Assembly: GCA_903813345.2 (NCBI GenBank)
Contig: CAIIXF020000011.1
Coordinates: forward strand, 30,248,166-30,312,165
Direction: 5' to 3'
From: Owenia fusiformis
Lineage: Eukaryota > Annelida > Polychaeta > Sabellida > Oweniidae
Length of the DNA stretch: 64,000 nt
Both the position numbers and the translations under genes were made by a program. Shown here one piece after another: positions 11,064 through 24,475 of the stretch; the first letter of the stretch is position 1, and each line of letters begins with the position of its first letter. The notes beneath the pieces are model-generated. The model was not told where the DNA came from. It saw only the letters and a program-made list of their open reading frames with translations, and made no database searches.

Positions 11064-11422
11064 TACCCTTTGCATTCGTTTGACTTCACTTCTTAAAAGA
11101 GAGCTTCGTCTTCACTCTTTCAATCTAAAATAAACCTGTGAACTCACCGCGCCAATCAGTGTTCGTCGGCCAAATTTGACCGACGTTCTTTATATGGTCA
11201 TTCCTTCTAACGTCATCGTTGAGCCCGGAATTGACCAATGGCATGCGCATATTTAATTAGAACGCATTTGGCGTATGTTTCTTCAAGCTCGCTGATTGGC
11301 GCGTAGGTCAAAAGTGATTTACCCAAACTGTCACCGGTACCGTCGTGGGGGCGGGGCTACTAAACTGTAATATGGTCTCTACTAGGCAGAGTGTAGTTTA
11401 ACTAGACTCTGCACGCAGGGTA
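11064..11422. mobile_element. Mutator-like MITE with CpG-rich, promoter-like interior
   Basis: The ends are TACCCTTTGCATTC and, on the other strand, TACCCTGCGTGCAGAGTC. A perfect 9-bp direct repeat, ctccctagc, flanks it at 11055-11063 and 11423-11431; this length is characteristic of Mutator-like elements. The interior is unusually rich in CpG for this window. It contains gcgccaatcag (about 11150) and its inverse ctgattggcgc (about 11291), so two CCAAT boxes face each other, plus a GC box (gggggcggggc near 11347). No open frame is present. A shorter relative is at 27047-27131. Confidence 0.8.
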
Positions 11423-11431
11423 CTCCCTAGC

Positions 11432-12399
11432 AATTTTAGCACATTATTCTCTGAGTTAAGGGCAATAGGGGTCAGGTCAAGGCATGTCTGACAAAAATAC
11501 ATTTGAATATAATTTTGGGAGGGGGTAAAATTCCATTTATATTTTTGGTGTCAGCAATATTTTTGATACTTGGCAAGTTGTTTGTCAACATTTGTGGTTT
11601 TGTTTTGATGGGGGGGGGGGTGATTAATGCAAACACTGATGTTTTGAGCTAACCCCTGTAATTCCAAATGAACCCTGACTTTTTAAAATTGTTTATCAAA
11701 TTGAGGAATTTTGTAACTGTTTGATTCAATGTCAAATTTTACCTGGTTTCAAAATTTTGCCTGTATTCAGTAATTATGATACCCTGGGATGATATAGGAT
11801 ACATAAGCATTCCTTTGTTACAGAAGTAGTTTTACAATACTGTAAACAGAAAACTGCAAAAGACCTATGAACATGACCCGCAACCACAACAAGCGACCAT
11901 GTAGGTGCATTGTAGGTGTATGTGATCATCTACACGTTCTGGATCATGAGAGCGTCAACTTTTATGTCTGGATGTTTTACACAAAGATCCTACTGAAACA
12001 GTCTTTGGATTATTGCCCCAGGGCTGTTTCTTCATTTTTGATACTGAGTTTTACAAATTGTTAACCAATACTTTTCTATTGATATCTAAAATAACAAAAA
12101 TGCACTTGAGATTCTTGATGCGAATAATGCGGATATATGTCTGTAATATCCGAATTGATGATAATACAGTATTGTTATCGCAGTTGAAATAAGAAAGAGA
12201 AGGCTCATGATCAAAATATTTTTCTTAAGATATTCAACATCTGTTAAAATATAGGTTGCTAAAGATCTTTGAACATTCAATGCTATATTTTACTGGTTTT
12301 TCAAAAACTGTTATCTTTTCATCAAGTTATCATGTACTGTATTAATCCTATATATCTTAATCAAATTGTGCATTTGACATCATTTTTCTGAATGGATTA
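11432..12399. other. Non-coding spacer
   Basis: No gene or clean repeat boundary is visible. A G run lies near 11610. The open frames at 11867-12064 and 12086-12280 lack motifs and splice support. Confidence 0.4.
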
Positions 12400-12553
12400 C
12401 AGTCCCGTAGCCCAGGCGGGGGAAGATGTCGGAGCAGAAGCTTCACCCCCTGGACAGAAATTCTTTCAGGATCTTGCAGTTTTTCACCATTCTGATCACT
12501 TTTCACATTTTTAGCCCCACCCCTCTTGTCTAAAGCTTCCCACCTGTGAAAAG
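12400..12553 (-). mobile_element. CAGGCCCGTAGCCAG-family MITE, copy 3
   Basis: It begins CAGTCCCGTAGCCCAGG and contains the family core in reverse orientation (gcagtttttcaccattctga near 12476). The distal end is diverged (cacctgtg), so the right boundary is approximate. Confidence 0.6.
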
Positions 12554-13889
12554 CATGCTATTGGCAATGATTGTCTAGTTATTTGTCTAAGGGAATATAA
12601 GTTCAGTGTCCTGTAACTAATCTCTTGTTCTTTCCCATACGTATTACGTGTATATTATTTATCATACCTGATTTTCTGACAAACTTGAGAGATTTTATTC
12701 ATGGGTAGACTCACGTTTCAAGGCCCTTGAATTCAAGACCACTTTTGCTTGTAATATCTTCTTGAATGACGTATGCATGCATTGTTGGTATGTTTGAAGA
12801 ATTGTTAGTTCGTACCAATTGTAGTATTTGAACAGAATATGTTTTTTTTCGAGAACTCCTGAACTAGACAAAATTGTTTGGATTTCACTCAGGGATGGCA
12901 TTGTATTAATGTCACTTAGATTTGCCTTGAAAAAGTGCAAATGAACCTAAATTGTGGTCTAAATCCAATCATTTTGTAATGTTAAATTTATTAGTATTTT
13001 AAAATTAGAATAAGTATTGATTAATAAAAAATTATATTTCATATCCCAGTCTTTAGCTATGGTACAGTAAGTTGAGACATTCATGTTTTACATTTCCATT
13101 AAAGAGAGAATCAGATCTAGCGAGCAGGCCAACAAAAAATTGTTTCAATTTTAGAATATTTCTGGCTCATGTCATTCCTTGTCATGTCTATTTTCTAAAA
13201 ATCCCCAAATTGCACACTTTACTTCCGGAAAACAAAAGATTTTTTACAATAATGTATTATTTTTTGTATAAGAATGGTTACCATTCTTATTATTTGGGAG
13301 AATTTAAATATTTTTCACCCATTTTTGCAATTTGAATCAAGGATAACTTCATCAATTTATAACGTATCGTGAATCCTTTTGGAGATATTGTATTTGAGAT
13401 TGTAATGAATAGATTGGTAGGTCAATTGTACATGTTGCTTGTAATTTTTTCACCCCTTTAAGAAAGGTTTAACAGAGAGGGGAATACCCATCCATCTCAA
13501 TATCCTCCATGATATTTTGTGGCTATATTGTCAAATCATGTATTTCTTCAGTCGTATAATGTAATGTAATACCTTGATGGATGAAGATGAGGGAAGGGCC
13601 TGATATCTAAATTTATCCTATAACTATAATGAGGTTCCAGGTACCTAACTCAAGAATTAGATATCTCACCATAGAATCTCTGGACCTCTGTAAGAGATAT
13701 ACATATCCCTCAGGATATACCACATATTCAAAACTTCAGGCAGATATATTATGTTTGTCTGGGGATAATACCAATATCCTGAACCTTATATAGGACAATC
13801 TCTATATCCCTTAGGGATATTTCACATATCCAAAACCTCTCATATCATGATTCGGTGAGTTACTTTTTGGAGGAAGTTTTTCTTATCAG
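12554..13889. other. Non-coding spacer with a weak tandem repeat
   Basis: No gene is supported. 'catatccctcaggatatacc' near 13700 and 'atatcccttagggatatttc' near 13804 are diverged copies about 105 bp apart, a decayed tandem duplication. The 87-codon frame at 13072-13335 is AT-rich and lacks motifs. Confidence 0.4.
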
Positions 13890-14060
13890 ATTTCTTACAA
13901 TTTTAGGCTCCTAAATCCAAAAATTGGGCCCATATATTGAGAATTTGAGGCCCATTTTTTGATAATTTGGCCTAAGGCTCAAAAAAGGCCAAGCAATGCC
14001 TAAGAAGCCCCACGATTGCAGCCATACAAAATTTATGGGCCCCTCTTGGATCCGCCAGTG
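13890..14060. mobile_element. GGATCCGCCAGTG-family element, one clear end
   Basis: The right end is GGATCCGCCAGTG (14048-14060). The body is rich in 'ggccca' and 'aaaaaggcc' strings shared with 24279-24475 and with 2220-2330. The left boundary is not clear. The CACTGGCGGATCC end is of hAT type (inference). Confidence 0.5.
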
Positions 14061-15374
14061 GTGTCAAGGCTATCATATGTAAGGATCATTCTTAAGATAC
14101 CTGTCAACAATGTATATGTGTACTCAATGTAGATATCGATATTCTAAGAATGCTAAGAGGATAACTTTAATAGTTCTGACTTTGAGAGCACTTTTTGACT
14201 TTGACATGGTTCATTTCGTCCAAACACCTAAATACTTTGTAGTGATAGCATCTGTCAGAGTTTAAATGATATGTGTGTTAAGATCTAGACTTGCTATTGT
14301 CTTTTAAGTGAGTGTTTCAGAAATGTCAGAGGGATCTGCGTTCTTGTAATTCACTTCAGGTTCTAAGGGTTTATCTTATTGGGGGTTGAGTGTTCCATTA
14401 TTTGGAGGTTAAATTTTGACAGAAATCCTCGAAGTCGTAACGTCATTCGATGTTGTCATTTGCATTCCGTCTGTCACTGTCCTAGGTATTATAACTTTGC
14501 AACTTTTTTTTAGAATTATTCCTGAACTGAAATGAGTTAAAATTTCCGAAAAAGTTCAGAAATCAGTGAAGGACATATTCTATCATTTCGAGTTGAGCAT
14601 GCACAGTGAGCAACAAGAACTTGTCTGAGAGAGAGAAGTATGTCTCAGTTTAATTTTGCATTGTGTCGAGCATGACACAATGTATAACTGATACCTGAAA
14701 TGTACCCCAAGTCACCCATGGGACCTATCTAGCTATTTGACTTTCTTTTCATTAGCGGGACATTTACTTACCCAAGTTAGTAAAGATAGAAAATAGTTTG
14801 TGCAATGTCTGTTATTTTTCAATGCCGTTTGTAAACATAACTCTGGTATTGTAATACCTAAGTATGTTAAGATTCACAAATAGTCTATTATTATAAGATC
14901 AAAATGTGTGGGCAAAATGTTTTTTATATGTTGACAAAGGATAAGACAAACACAGGTATTCTGAATAGTGTCTGAAAAAAGCCTTCATTTTTATAGATGT
15001 TATGTTTATAGTTTGTTTTGTGTCACATGACTATTTTCTTCCAATCAGTGATAAGGTTTTTTTTGGAGATGATTACTTTTTATTGGGATTGCCGTAATGT
15101 CTCTCTTGATGTTTCCCGATCCTGATTTTCATGTCTTGGCAAGTGATGGGGAAACACTGTTTTGGTACAATTTTCTTTCAAATAGCTGGCAGATCTCTTT
15201 TGTGGATGTATTTTTTTGTATATAAGTAACTTGCAGCAATATCCAATATAGTCACAGACTATCAAGCAAAAATATACATGCAACAAACAATAGTTCAATT
15301 GCTTAGGAAGTTTTGACCCCTTGGGTGGCACCTTTGTATCTGGTTCTTGTAGTCTGTTTTTTATTCTCAAAACA
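14061..15374. other. Non-coding spacer
   Basis: No gene, RNA or repeat boundary could be supported. The 96-codon minus-strand frame at 15080-15370 has no recognised domain. Confidence 0.4.
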
Positions 15375-15540
15375 TTTACTATTTCTCAAATGATACCATT
15401 TCTCGAATGTAATATTTTATTTCTGAAATGTGATATATTATTTATCAAATGTGATATATTGGTTCTCAAAAGTAATATTATTTATCAAATATGATATATT
15501 ATTTAACTAATATCTTTTATTTTCCAAATGTGATATACAG
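15375..15540. repeat. Degenerate AT-rich tandem repeat, unit about 20-30 bp
   Basis: Variants of 'tttctcaaatgtgatatatt' occur about six times with irregular spacing. Short cores (caaatgtgatata) remain while spacers differ, so the array is old. Confidence 0.65.
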
Positions 15541-16224
15541 TGCTATATCTCAAATTGATTATTCCTAAAACCCTGAGTTGTTCTATACCACCTTGACCTG
15601 AACTCAATTTCAGGGGTATAAGCCACAATAATATTTTGTCGCCATTTGACATCAGTCACAAACAACAAACTGCAAACATTATGATGTTTTACAATTTACT
15701 TATCTCAGTGTAGCTTGAGATTTTCCCAGGCTTTTGAATAAGTACTTGTTATATATATTCAACAAGTATACATATTTGTTTTCACGAAGTGAACTACATC
15801 ACTATTGTTGCATTGCACATGAGTGAAACATTTCAACCTTTTTTGTGCAGTAACCCCTTACTTATCAGCATAAAAAACACAAACAAATCAGTTATATATC
15901 GGAACATTCTTTAATCCTGACTTACCAAGTCAACAACACTTAAATGCGTATCAATATAAAACCCTGGAGATTTAACAATGCCCCTTACATCTTTAACAAA
16001 GGGCACATCTCATGTCTGGGCAATCAAAAAAACAACTTTTTCCCTCCAAAACATGAACAATAGGTAAGTAAAAGTAGCTTGGTAAGTGAAGGTGGAGTTC
16101 TCATCTCACTTACCAGTCTAATGTCAAAGGGCAGTTATAACCGCGAAAATCTGAATACTGTATAGAAAAAAAGTCAGTTCAAGTCAATAGATAGCCTGAT
16201 ATTAAGTAACTATTATATTTATTT

Positions 16225-16445
16225 ATTGTCGTCCTTACCACCCGGGCTGGTAAGTCCCTGGTAAGTGAGTCCCTGGTAAGGTTCATGATAGTCTAGGAAT
16301 CTGTTTGTTCTACCTGTAAAAAAATCCTTTGATATCTGAATTAGATATAAGAAATTACAGAATGCTGAATAAATGGATAAACACATGGAGCTCACACGTC
16401 TCGAACTCACGACCTCATGGTTATGACGTCAGTGCGTAGCTAAGT
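16225..16445 (-). mobile_element. tRNA-derived SINE, minus strand
   Basis: On the minus strand, 'catgaggtcgtgagttcgag' (about 16403-16422) contains a B-box match (GAGTTCGAGAC). It is preceded by tRNA-like text (gcactgacgtcataac). It aligns with the + strand segment at 26195-26320 through 'cgagacg.gtg.gctcc' and then 'gtttattcat'-like sequence, so both belong to one SINE family. The head lacks a clear A box and the 5' boundary is approximate. Confidence 0.6.
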
Positions 16446-16649
16446 TTGTTCTGCACTGCAGATCCAAATATGCAATTATGGAATATTGAAATTGTGTTTT
16501 GAAATTTTGTGAATTGGACGCTTCATCTAATGTTCGAATGAAAATAATGAATTAATTATGATTGTTTGTATGTATTTTGCACTGGTTGATATGTCATTCA
16601 GGGATATAATGCTAACTTGGTAAATGTAACCCCCTCTTCTTCATGATGT

Positions 16650-16775
16650 CACCACTAGAAGTGGAAACATATTGTTACAGTCTCAATTTTTTGGGTGGTT
16701 TTTAGGGGTTGTGGTTTGTGTTTGCTGTGTGTAACAAATGGTAGGTGGTGACATTTTGCATGTTAGTGCCTTGTC
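16650..16775 (+). repeat. Dispersed repeat shared with 57641-58200
   Basis: 'aacatattgttacagtctc' followed by 'gtaacaaatggtaggtggtg' and 'acattttgcatgtta' matches, on the opposite strand, the block at 57641-57735. It matches 58085-58200 on the same strand. ATGTCACCAC at the left and GTGGTGACAT at the right suggest short inverted ends. No coding function is assigned. Confidence 0.65.
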
Positions 16776-18483
16776 AATTTACCTAATTTCGAAAAACATG
16801 TTAACCTTTTTGGTTGATGTACTTTTTCATTTGTCATTTTCTCAGATGAGAAAGGAGTTCCAAGTGACCATTTGATTGTTCAGTAAGGAAAAAGGACCTT
16901 TCATCATGGATACCCCTTGGCCTATCTTATAAGGAATGACGTGAATTTCTTATATTGGTGTGAGAAGAGCAGTGTCTTGTATCCAGTCTAATACAAAGTG
17001 TCAAGAAAAACACATTCATACACATGGTTTAGTACCCTAACTGGTCAGTTTTTGGTGGATGTGCATGAGACTGACCATATAGCATGTGGAGGACATGTTA
17101 AGAGTACTGCAATCAATTTATAAAAACAATTTAGTTTGAAGATAGCATTGCATGTCAGACATATTGATGGAATAATACATAATATTTACTAATATTTACA
17201 ACCTAACCTTAATCAAGACTGACTCTAGTGTTTGATCAACATTTGCTAGTTTGCATGATTAAAAAATTTCTAACTCAATTAGACCAATCAGCTGCCATGT
17301 TCTATTAAGCGTCCCGTGGAAAAATACTTTGATTATTGCCGTAGCTAAGCAAAATTATCATAATTCTTGTATTTATAATTATGGAAAATGCACTTTCTTA
17401 AAATGGTTTTAAATGTCTTGTAAGTTCACATTGATTACATATTGTACATGTTATAAGATTATTTCACGAGAACCGATTGAGCCCTGTATTTTGACCCATT
17501 GGTGCCTATATGGTTAACATATCAATAATTTCTTCCAATCGAAATTCCTTTGATATAATATTATATTGGATATCTTTTTTTCCCATTTTCTTAAAAGTAG
17601 AACTTTAAAATAATTAATTAAAGCTGTTTTTGTTAGATATTGCTTTATGTTGTGTTTATATTTATCATTCAATTGCATGCAGTCTTTTTGTTGAATTTTT
17701 TAATTGGATTTGGTTCAATTAGAGTTGAAAGTTTTATGTTTCTATTTCTTAAAGAAACTCAATCCCAAAAAGAATTTTTTAAGCAATAAGATTCATGAAC
17801 TTAAAGGTTGTGATGTCATATTGGATGTCATGACTTCATTTGGTGTCAGATTTTAGAATGACATTATTTTGCATTCGTTACCTTCATCAGTTTTCTACAT
17901 GAGACATTAAATGCTATGTCTGTGATTTTTTAAATGGTATGACGTAAATATGAAAATAATACTTTTATGGTAATAACTTCTCTTTGCACCAAGTTTTAAT
18001 ATATGTCTGGATATCAAAAATGTCCCTATTGTCTTGCATGCATTCATTTTCTAATGTTATAAATATCTAGGGATTGGAATATGACACTGTTTACTACTTA
18101 GCAATTTTCGTGACAAATTATATGCAGAATTGAAATATCTCTTTTTGGTCTAAAGTTGATAAAGAAAAATTAGCGTTACGACCTTCGTTAATTGGTCTGT
18201 TGACATTACCGTTCTCCCATATCAATTGTATTTCTGTCCACCCCTTATTTGGTAGAATACTTATGAAATAGAACTTTTTGTACTGCGATTGATTTATGAC
18301 TTTTTATTAAATGGTGGTTATGTATTTATGGATTCAGTTGCAGCATCAGCTGAGGTAATACAAAGCATTATCATGAAAACATCTGGGTTGAGTTTATCCA
18401 GTTTAGAATGGAAAAATCACAAATTCATCCCTTTCCAAATTACGTTTGTTTAAAAATGTGACTATTGGATGATTTAACAGTAA
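16776..18483. other. Non-coding spacer
   Basis: Very AT-rich. No open frame, RNA gene or repeat boundary can be supported. Confidence 0.4.
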
Positions 18484-18608
18484 CAGGCCTGTTGCCAAAA
18501 ATTCTTTCAAAATCATGCAGTTTTCACCATTCTGAGCACTTTTGAAGTGATTTTGGAAGTTGTCAAACGTGAGCCCCTTGGAATTGGCAAAAGCTGGCTA
18601 TGTTCCTG
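18484..18608 (-). mobile_element. CAGGCCCGTAGCCAG-family MITE, copy 4
   Basis: It starts CAGGCCTGTTGCC and ends GCTGGCTATGTTCCTG, with the core in reverse orientation (catgcagttttcaccattct near 18513). At 125 bp it is shorter than other copies. Confidence 0.7.
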
Positions 18609-19940
18609 TATCTCCATTACAAGTCAGTCCCAACATTCTCCTAACAGTAAACTAGTTAAGAAAACTTAATTTCACACTTTACAAGATAGTCTTTCCCAGT
18701 CCATATAAGACACTTTTATTATGTCAAAATATCTCTTTAAAAATGTAAGAGGGGGGGGGTTAAATTGAGATTTGATGTTAGATGTTGTACAAGTAAAAGG
18801 TTGACATGCGTCCAATTATTCTTAAGTAAATGAGGTATTTCTATATTGAGTTGATCATATTACATTTAGCTATACATCAGAATAAAATATAAAATAACAC
18901 TACATGATATTTTTCATATCACCTCATTAAATTATGAAAAATTAGGGGGTAAGTAAATTTTATATGAATTAATGATGTCTGGTTTAATAAGTGAGAATAA
19001 GTCACGATTTACACTTCATTTTAGGTTCATCTTTCATACATTATATTTGTATCATCTTTCAGGTGTTATTATCAATAAAAGAAAATGATGTTTTTTAAAT
19101 CTGATATGAATCACAGGTCCCTAAATATAAAGTTGGTATGTTTGTATTTGGCCCATATGCTGGACATGATAAGAGGCGAATGGCTCCAGCAAAAGCGTGT
19201 ATTTTGGAGGAGGGCAGGGGTAAGCAGAAATGGGTTAAACACTACTGCTTAGTCTTAGATCCCATTGTCCCCTTTAGGAGAAAATGTCCCTGGTCCTTAT
19301 AATCAGGGTTCATGATTGAAATTGAAAATATACCCTTTCCTTAAGTTTGATTTCACATTTTCACAATATAAATCAGAATGAGTGTACTAGTATACTTTGA
19401 AAAGGGTATCACCCTAGATCTGCACCCACTCATCCCCCTCCTCCCCCTCCCAAAGAATGATTCCCACTTTAACATTTAGCGTAGGTGTTAATCTTATGTT
19501 TACACCTGTCTTAGTCTTATTGTATTTAGAAATGATAGCACATATCAAAGATAATATAAATGGATTAATATTAGGTTGCATAAAATATGTTCATATATGA
19601 TATAAACATAAAGATAATATAAATGTTCAAAATAAACATTAATTTTTAAGGAGGATATAGAGCAGTGTCAAATTTTTAAAGATCTACATTGTATGTATGG
19701 TGCATTTTAAGCATTTGAAAGACTAATTTTGTAAGTTTTTTCAACATGTTTTACAAAATAGATTTTTTCTTTTTTGGAGGTGTGGGAGGTGCGATCCATC
19801 GCATTGCACCCATCGGATATGTTCATGGTGTGACATTAATTTTAATTCTGTTTATGCACTGTGCATGTCCTTGTGCAGAATGCCCACATTAATACAAGTC
19901 ATTCATCTTCATCTACCAGTCTTAAGCCAACAAGTCCTGT
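18609..19940. other. Non-coding spacer
   Basis: No gene is supported. A short G run near 18750 is the only compositional feature. Confidence 0.4.
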
Positions 19941-20182
19941 CCCCCTCCCACTACTTGGCTCCGCACCTTCTCACACACAAGTAGGTAAAGATAACATGAG
20001 GGTTCAGAACTTCAGAGTCTTGGAGCGAGATTACCTGTCTAGCTATAATCCTTTATGACCCCCCCCTCCCACTACTTGACTCCGCACCATCTCACACACA
20101 AGTGGCTAAAGATAACGTGAGGGTTCAGAACTTCAGAGTCTTGGAGCTAGACTTAGCCTGTCTACCTTATTACCCCCCTCCC
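19941..20182. repeat. 121-bp tandem duplication
   Basis: 'ctcccactacttg.ctccgc' starts at 19945 and again at 20066, a 121-bp offset. The match continues through 'gagggttcagaacttcagag'. The two copies differ at scattered positions. The small frame at 19861-20058 translates the first copy and is not a supported gene. Confidence 0.85.
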
Positions 20183-20327
20183 TGGCCAAAATTTCTTTAA
20201 AAATCATGCAGTTTTTTATCATTCTGACTATTTTTTGAGTGATTTTTGGCCAAATTTGCAAAAGTGAACCCCCCTAGAATTTTTTGGAAAAGTGAACCCC
20301 CCTTGGAAAATTCTGGCTACGGGCCTG
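20155..20327 (-). mobile_element. CAGGCCCGTAGCCAG-family MITE, copy 5
   Basis: It ends CTGGCTACGGGCCTG at 20327 and contains the reverse-orientation core (atcatgcagttttttatcat near 20202) and two 'aaagtgaaccccccc' blocks. The left end is diverged and overlaps the 121-bp duplication, so the start is approximate. Confidence 0.7.
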
Positions 20328-23300
20328 ATAGTATATTACATATGAAATCAAAAACTTAAATGTATCATTTAGTTTGAATATGTTGCTTTTCAAAAATCTT
20401 TGGCTTCTTAAACAATTTAGTTAGAATTTAAACAGCAGTGGGGGTTACTTTCACTCCCCTCTCTATAACCCCCCCCCCCCCCCTATCACTCCCCCATCCT
20501 TTCTCAAGGGCTCAAAGCAAGACTATACCTTGGATAGAAATATTTTGGAGTTACATTTGCAATCATAGGGAAGTACTTTATATGTTTTCTAAAACTCGCT
20601 TAATCACGTTTTTAGTAAGAAATAGAGAGGAATCGTGATTTTCGAGGAAATATGTTATTATCTGGCAAAGTGGACCCACGATTACGCTGACCCTGTTCAC
20701 CAATTGACACTTCTGTGACATCTTTGTACTAAGGTCATTGAAATGAATTCATGGTAATCATTGTTATATCATGCTTTTTCTTAGAAATTATGAATGGAAA
20801 TGATAATTTCGTTGTACTTTTCGAGTAGAGAATCTGATCTACTGTGTTTATTTTGTATGTTTCTTGCTTATTCCATTATCTTCCTTTTTATTTTTCATAA
20901 TATATCATGATTGGAACTGAAATTTATTTGAGGGATGCCCATGTACAATTGTCTAAATATTTAAAGCAATTTGCTCATTTTTTCTCAAGATCTGTAAAAA
21001 GTGAAAGGGATTTTTTCATATTAGGACAACAAATGTTGACATTAAATAAATTCAACGCTGGTTGTATCTGATTTCACGTTTTTTCTCAATCTGAGATTAC
21101 CAGAATGATTCAAAGTGAATTTATTTGCGGGTAATAACATTGTCACCTAAGAGTGGTATGTTCTCTTTAATTGCATTTCATTTCTACTAGGTGCAACGGA
21201 CATTTGGAATATTAAAACTTCATAATTTTGGAAGATTATCTCTAAATATTATTAGTTTATCGGGACCCTTGAAAGGATGGTTGAAAAATGTTTGATAGTT
21301 AAGTGATTTTAAACAAACTGAACTATCAATGTGAAATTAAGAAATGAACTCGGCTTAACAATATCTCAGTTAATTAAATTGATATAATAAATTGGTACAG
21401 ATATAACTAAAATTATAAACGAACAAATGATAAACTAAAAGCAACAAATATTTATTTATCAATTTCCAAACAACTTGATCCCTGAACTTTTAAATAAGTT
21501 AAAGGATGTTCAAACATTAAAAAATAACTGGCAACTCGTAGTTTAGATATGCAGTTTACCATAGTTCTGACTAATGTAATCATGTTATGATACTATATGT
21601 CAATAAAAGTTATAATAAAAAATAAACCTTGAAGAACCTCTACATTTTAAGTGATTACATTTCATTACATTTTCCTTGGTACATGAAGACTTTATTGAAA
21701 ATAGAAGTAGATGTGTGACGTATCTAAGTTGGACATTTAAACGAACAGTATATAAATCTGAGATAACAAGCCTGAATTAGTTGACTTATCCCATGTTTAC
21801 ATAACAATAGCACTAAAATAAGTCCAGTTCTCAAATATTGGCTCTGTTAAATCATAAAATAAACTTATCACTATCTTCAGTTAGTCTCAGACTGTCTTAG
21901 TCCAAATTCTGGTGGTTCTTGCAATCATGTCTTTTCTTTAATACTATAATGAGCTTATTAGATAGGTAAAAGTTTCAAAATTGGCTCAAGTTTATGTAAG
22001 GCTCTATAAGAGATTTTGACAATCAGTGTAAGAATGATTTAGTAAGCTGGGCAATTTATATTAAATATTCAGACATTTTCTGTGAGATAAATGCAAGAAT
22101 TTACTTTGGTTTAGTTCATGAGAAAAAGCGCTAAGAGCAAAGTTGAAAAACAAAATTACAGGACTCGATTAAAATCTATATGTTTTTACCATCAAGTATG
22201 ACAATCTTAATCAAAAATATGCATGGCCAATATGAAAATACAGTTTTATATAGTTATTTTCAAACTTTTCAAAAGTTGATATTCCTCTGAAACATTAAGA
22301 ATGTGACATCTTACGTAAAATGAAGGCTCTACTTGATAGTCTAGACGCAAAGTTTCACTCTAGTCTGAACTAAACTCAAGTTTACTTAACATCTTTTGTT
22401 TCTAACCCCAGTTTTAATTTCTTTCCTCGATCATGTGGGTTTGGGATTCATAATTGTGTCAAAAAATTATAGTTTTAATTGTTGTTAGGCAAACAAATCA
22501 TTAAGCTGTGTGGATAATTACTTTGTGTCAGTATGCAATCGGAATTATCTCATTTGTATGAAGTTAAACTTGATGTGTTAATTTAGCTGCAATTTTATGT
22601 AAAACTATCCGTAATTGTGTTTTGGTGCTAGTTTAACAAATCATTACGCTTCATTTATGTGGTTAAATTTTCCCACATTTACATATGTTGTTTATTTTTA
22701 AAAGTTAGAAAATGATAAAAAATATTTAGGACTACGTGTGGAGCATGGGGTCTGAAATGTAGTAGAATGCACTCAATGACATAATGTACTGAGAAATTGA
22801 AATTTGCTTTTTTTGTCTCATGTAATACTTGAGACAAGCTATAAGCCCCCAACCAGGATTTTACAGGAGGGTTTACGAAAAAAGATATGCAAGTTTGTAC
22901 CTGAAAAATGTAGAACGTTTTGGACTTTTTAAAAATCTAAGGCTCAAAATGCCAACTATTAGGGTGAAACTGAAAAAGATTTTTTTATTTGACATGATGG
23001 GCAGGAATTCAAATGAATCCTTTGACCCCTTGGCTATAGCCTTTGTGTATAAATGTATATCAACAATATCTACTAAATGTGTAACATACATAAAAGCTAC
23101 ACCAAAAGACTTCAAAAAAGTAAAAATGTATTTTTCCATTTTTTCCTCTTAGTCAATGAAAACGGAAACAGAAACACGACATAACATTTGAACATGATAT
23201 AATTTCTTATGACATATCATAGCAACAAAAACATGGATGTATTTCCATATATAAACATAAGCATATAACTGAAAAGTGCAATAAGATTAGCACAAGATAT

Positions 23301-24278
23301 CAAAATACTTAAGCTTGTGGAAAATGTCATGATTATTAGCACTCTAAAAGTTCTATTAAACCATTGCATTGAACATAGTGAGAGTGCATTGTAATTTGAA
23401 ATGTTTCTTTAAAAATCTCATTTCTTGGAAAAATAATTTTGCCCATTCATGTATCCAAATAGGGAATTTTGACAAGAATTTTGAGATTTATTTTGATTTT
23501 TACTCAGTATGTAAGGTTCAAAACCATTGAAATAAATCCTATGTCCAAATATACCCTTTCTGTAGTTAAACATTTTCATCATTTTTTATGACAATTTGGA
23601 GAAGCAGCGTAAATCTTGATGTTCTTAAACAATGTTTTAAGCTCTTTCTGCAATATCATTCCCTTTGACACGTTTAAATTTTTTACTTAAATCGAATTAG
23701 CTTTTTTCTTAAGGAAATCTATTCAAACATATAGAGTATTGGTACGGTATCGCATATCTAAGATCATATCAAGCGCAAGATTATACACTCTGTATCCTGA
23801 GCCTGTATTGTGTTCCTTACTCTCTTAAACACAAATTGATCACCCCATTCCTTGTTTTTCCTTGCTATTTCTCTCCAAAAAATAGTCAAGATGCCCAATT
23901 TTTGTATTTGTCACATCATTGAACTCTGAACTGATTGTAGATTACGTTATACCTTGTCGTTTCCACTCTGTCAGTTCATTTCAGATTTCCAAACTTGACT
24001 AACATGAATTTTTACTTACAGGAACTTTGAAATCTTGCTTAATATTGTTTTTATGCTAGGATTTGGGAGAATTCATGTGGACACCAAAAAGCATTCTTGT
24101 AGAGTTTTATTTGATGATTTTCTCTGAACTCGTGAACTTATTTTCATAATGTAACGATTCAGTATGCCATTACAATTATTGACCCCACTGAAATTTTAAT
24201 TTTCTTTATTACATAATTTGAATTATAACTGAGTTTTGATAGAGAAATAAATAGAAAATGGGAAGGAGGAGGGGGTTA
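20328..24278. other. Long non-coding, AT-rich stretch
   Basis: Nothing coding could be supported in nearly 4 kb. The longest frame, 22829-23152 on +, has no recognised domain, splice signals or motif, and an 88-codon minus frame overlaps most of it. The only repeat recognised is the short tail insertion at 21566-21626. C and G runs at 20470-20485 may mark another decayed G-rich MITE. Confidence 0.45.
21566..21626 (+). mobile_element. Retrotransposon 3'-tail insertion, second copy
   Basis: 'tctgactaatgtaatcatgt' continuing to 'caataaaagttataataaaa' is nearly identical to 10626-10679, including the A-rich 3' tail. A clear flanking duplication was not found. Confidence 0.6.
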
Positions 24279-24475
24279 CAGGGGCAGATCTGAGAACCAA
24301 CAAGGGGGAGGCCCAAAATTAAAAAATAAGGCCTTAGAAGGCCTAGTAATGTCCAAAAAGGTCCACTTCTTGGGGCTTTAAGGTCTTTTTTGGCCCAAAA
24401 TCTTTTTTCACTTTTTTTTCTGGGTCAACCCAAGGGGGGGGGGGGCGGGCCCCCAGGCCGCCAGATCGGCCAGTG
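24279..24475. mobile_element. GGATCCGCCAGTG-family element, near complete
   Basis: It starts CAGGGGCAGATCTG and ends CCAGATCGGCCAGTG, imperfect inverted ends. The body is rich in 'aaggcc' and 'ggccc' strings. Both junctions carry 'ggtta' (24274-24278 and 24476-24480). A G run lies near 24437-24445. No coding sequence. Confidence 0.65.

Noticed and set aside
22829-23152. 107-codon + strand frame
   Set aside because: Lysine/phenylalanine-rich composition of AT-rich DNA, no recognised domain, and an 88-codon minus frame covers most of it.
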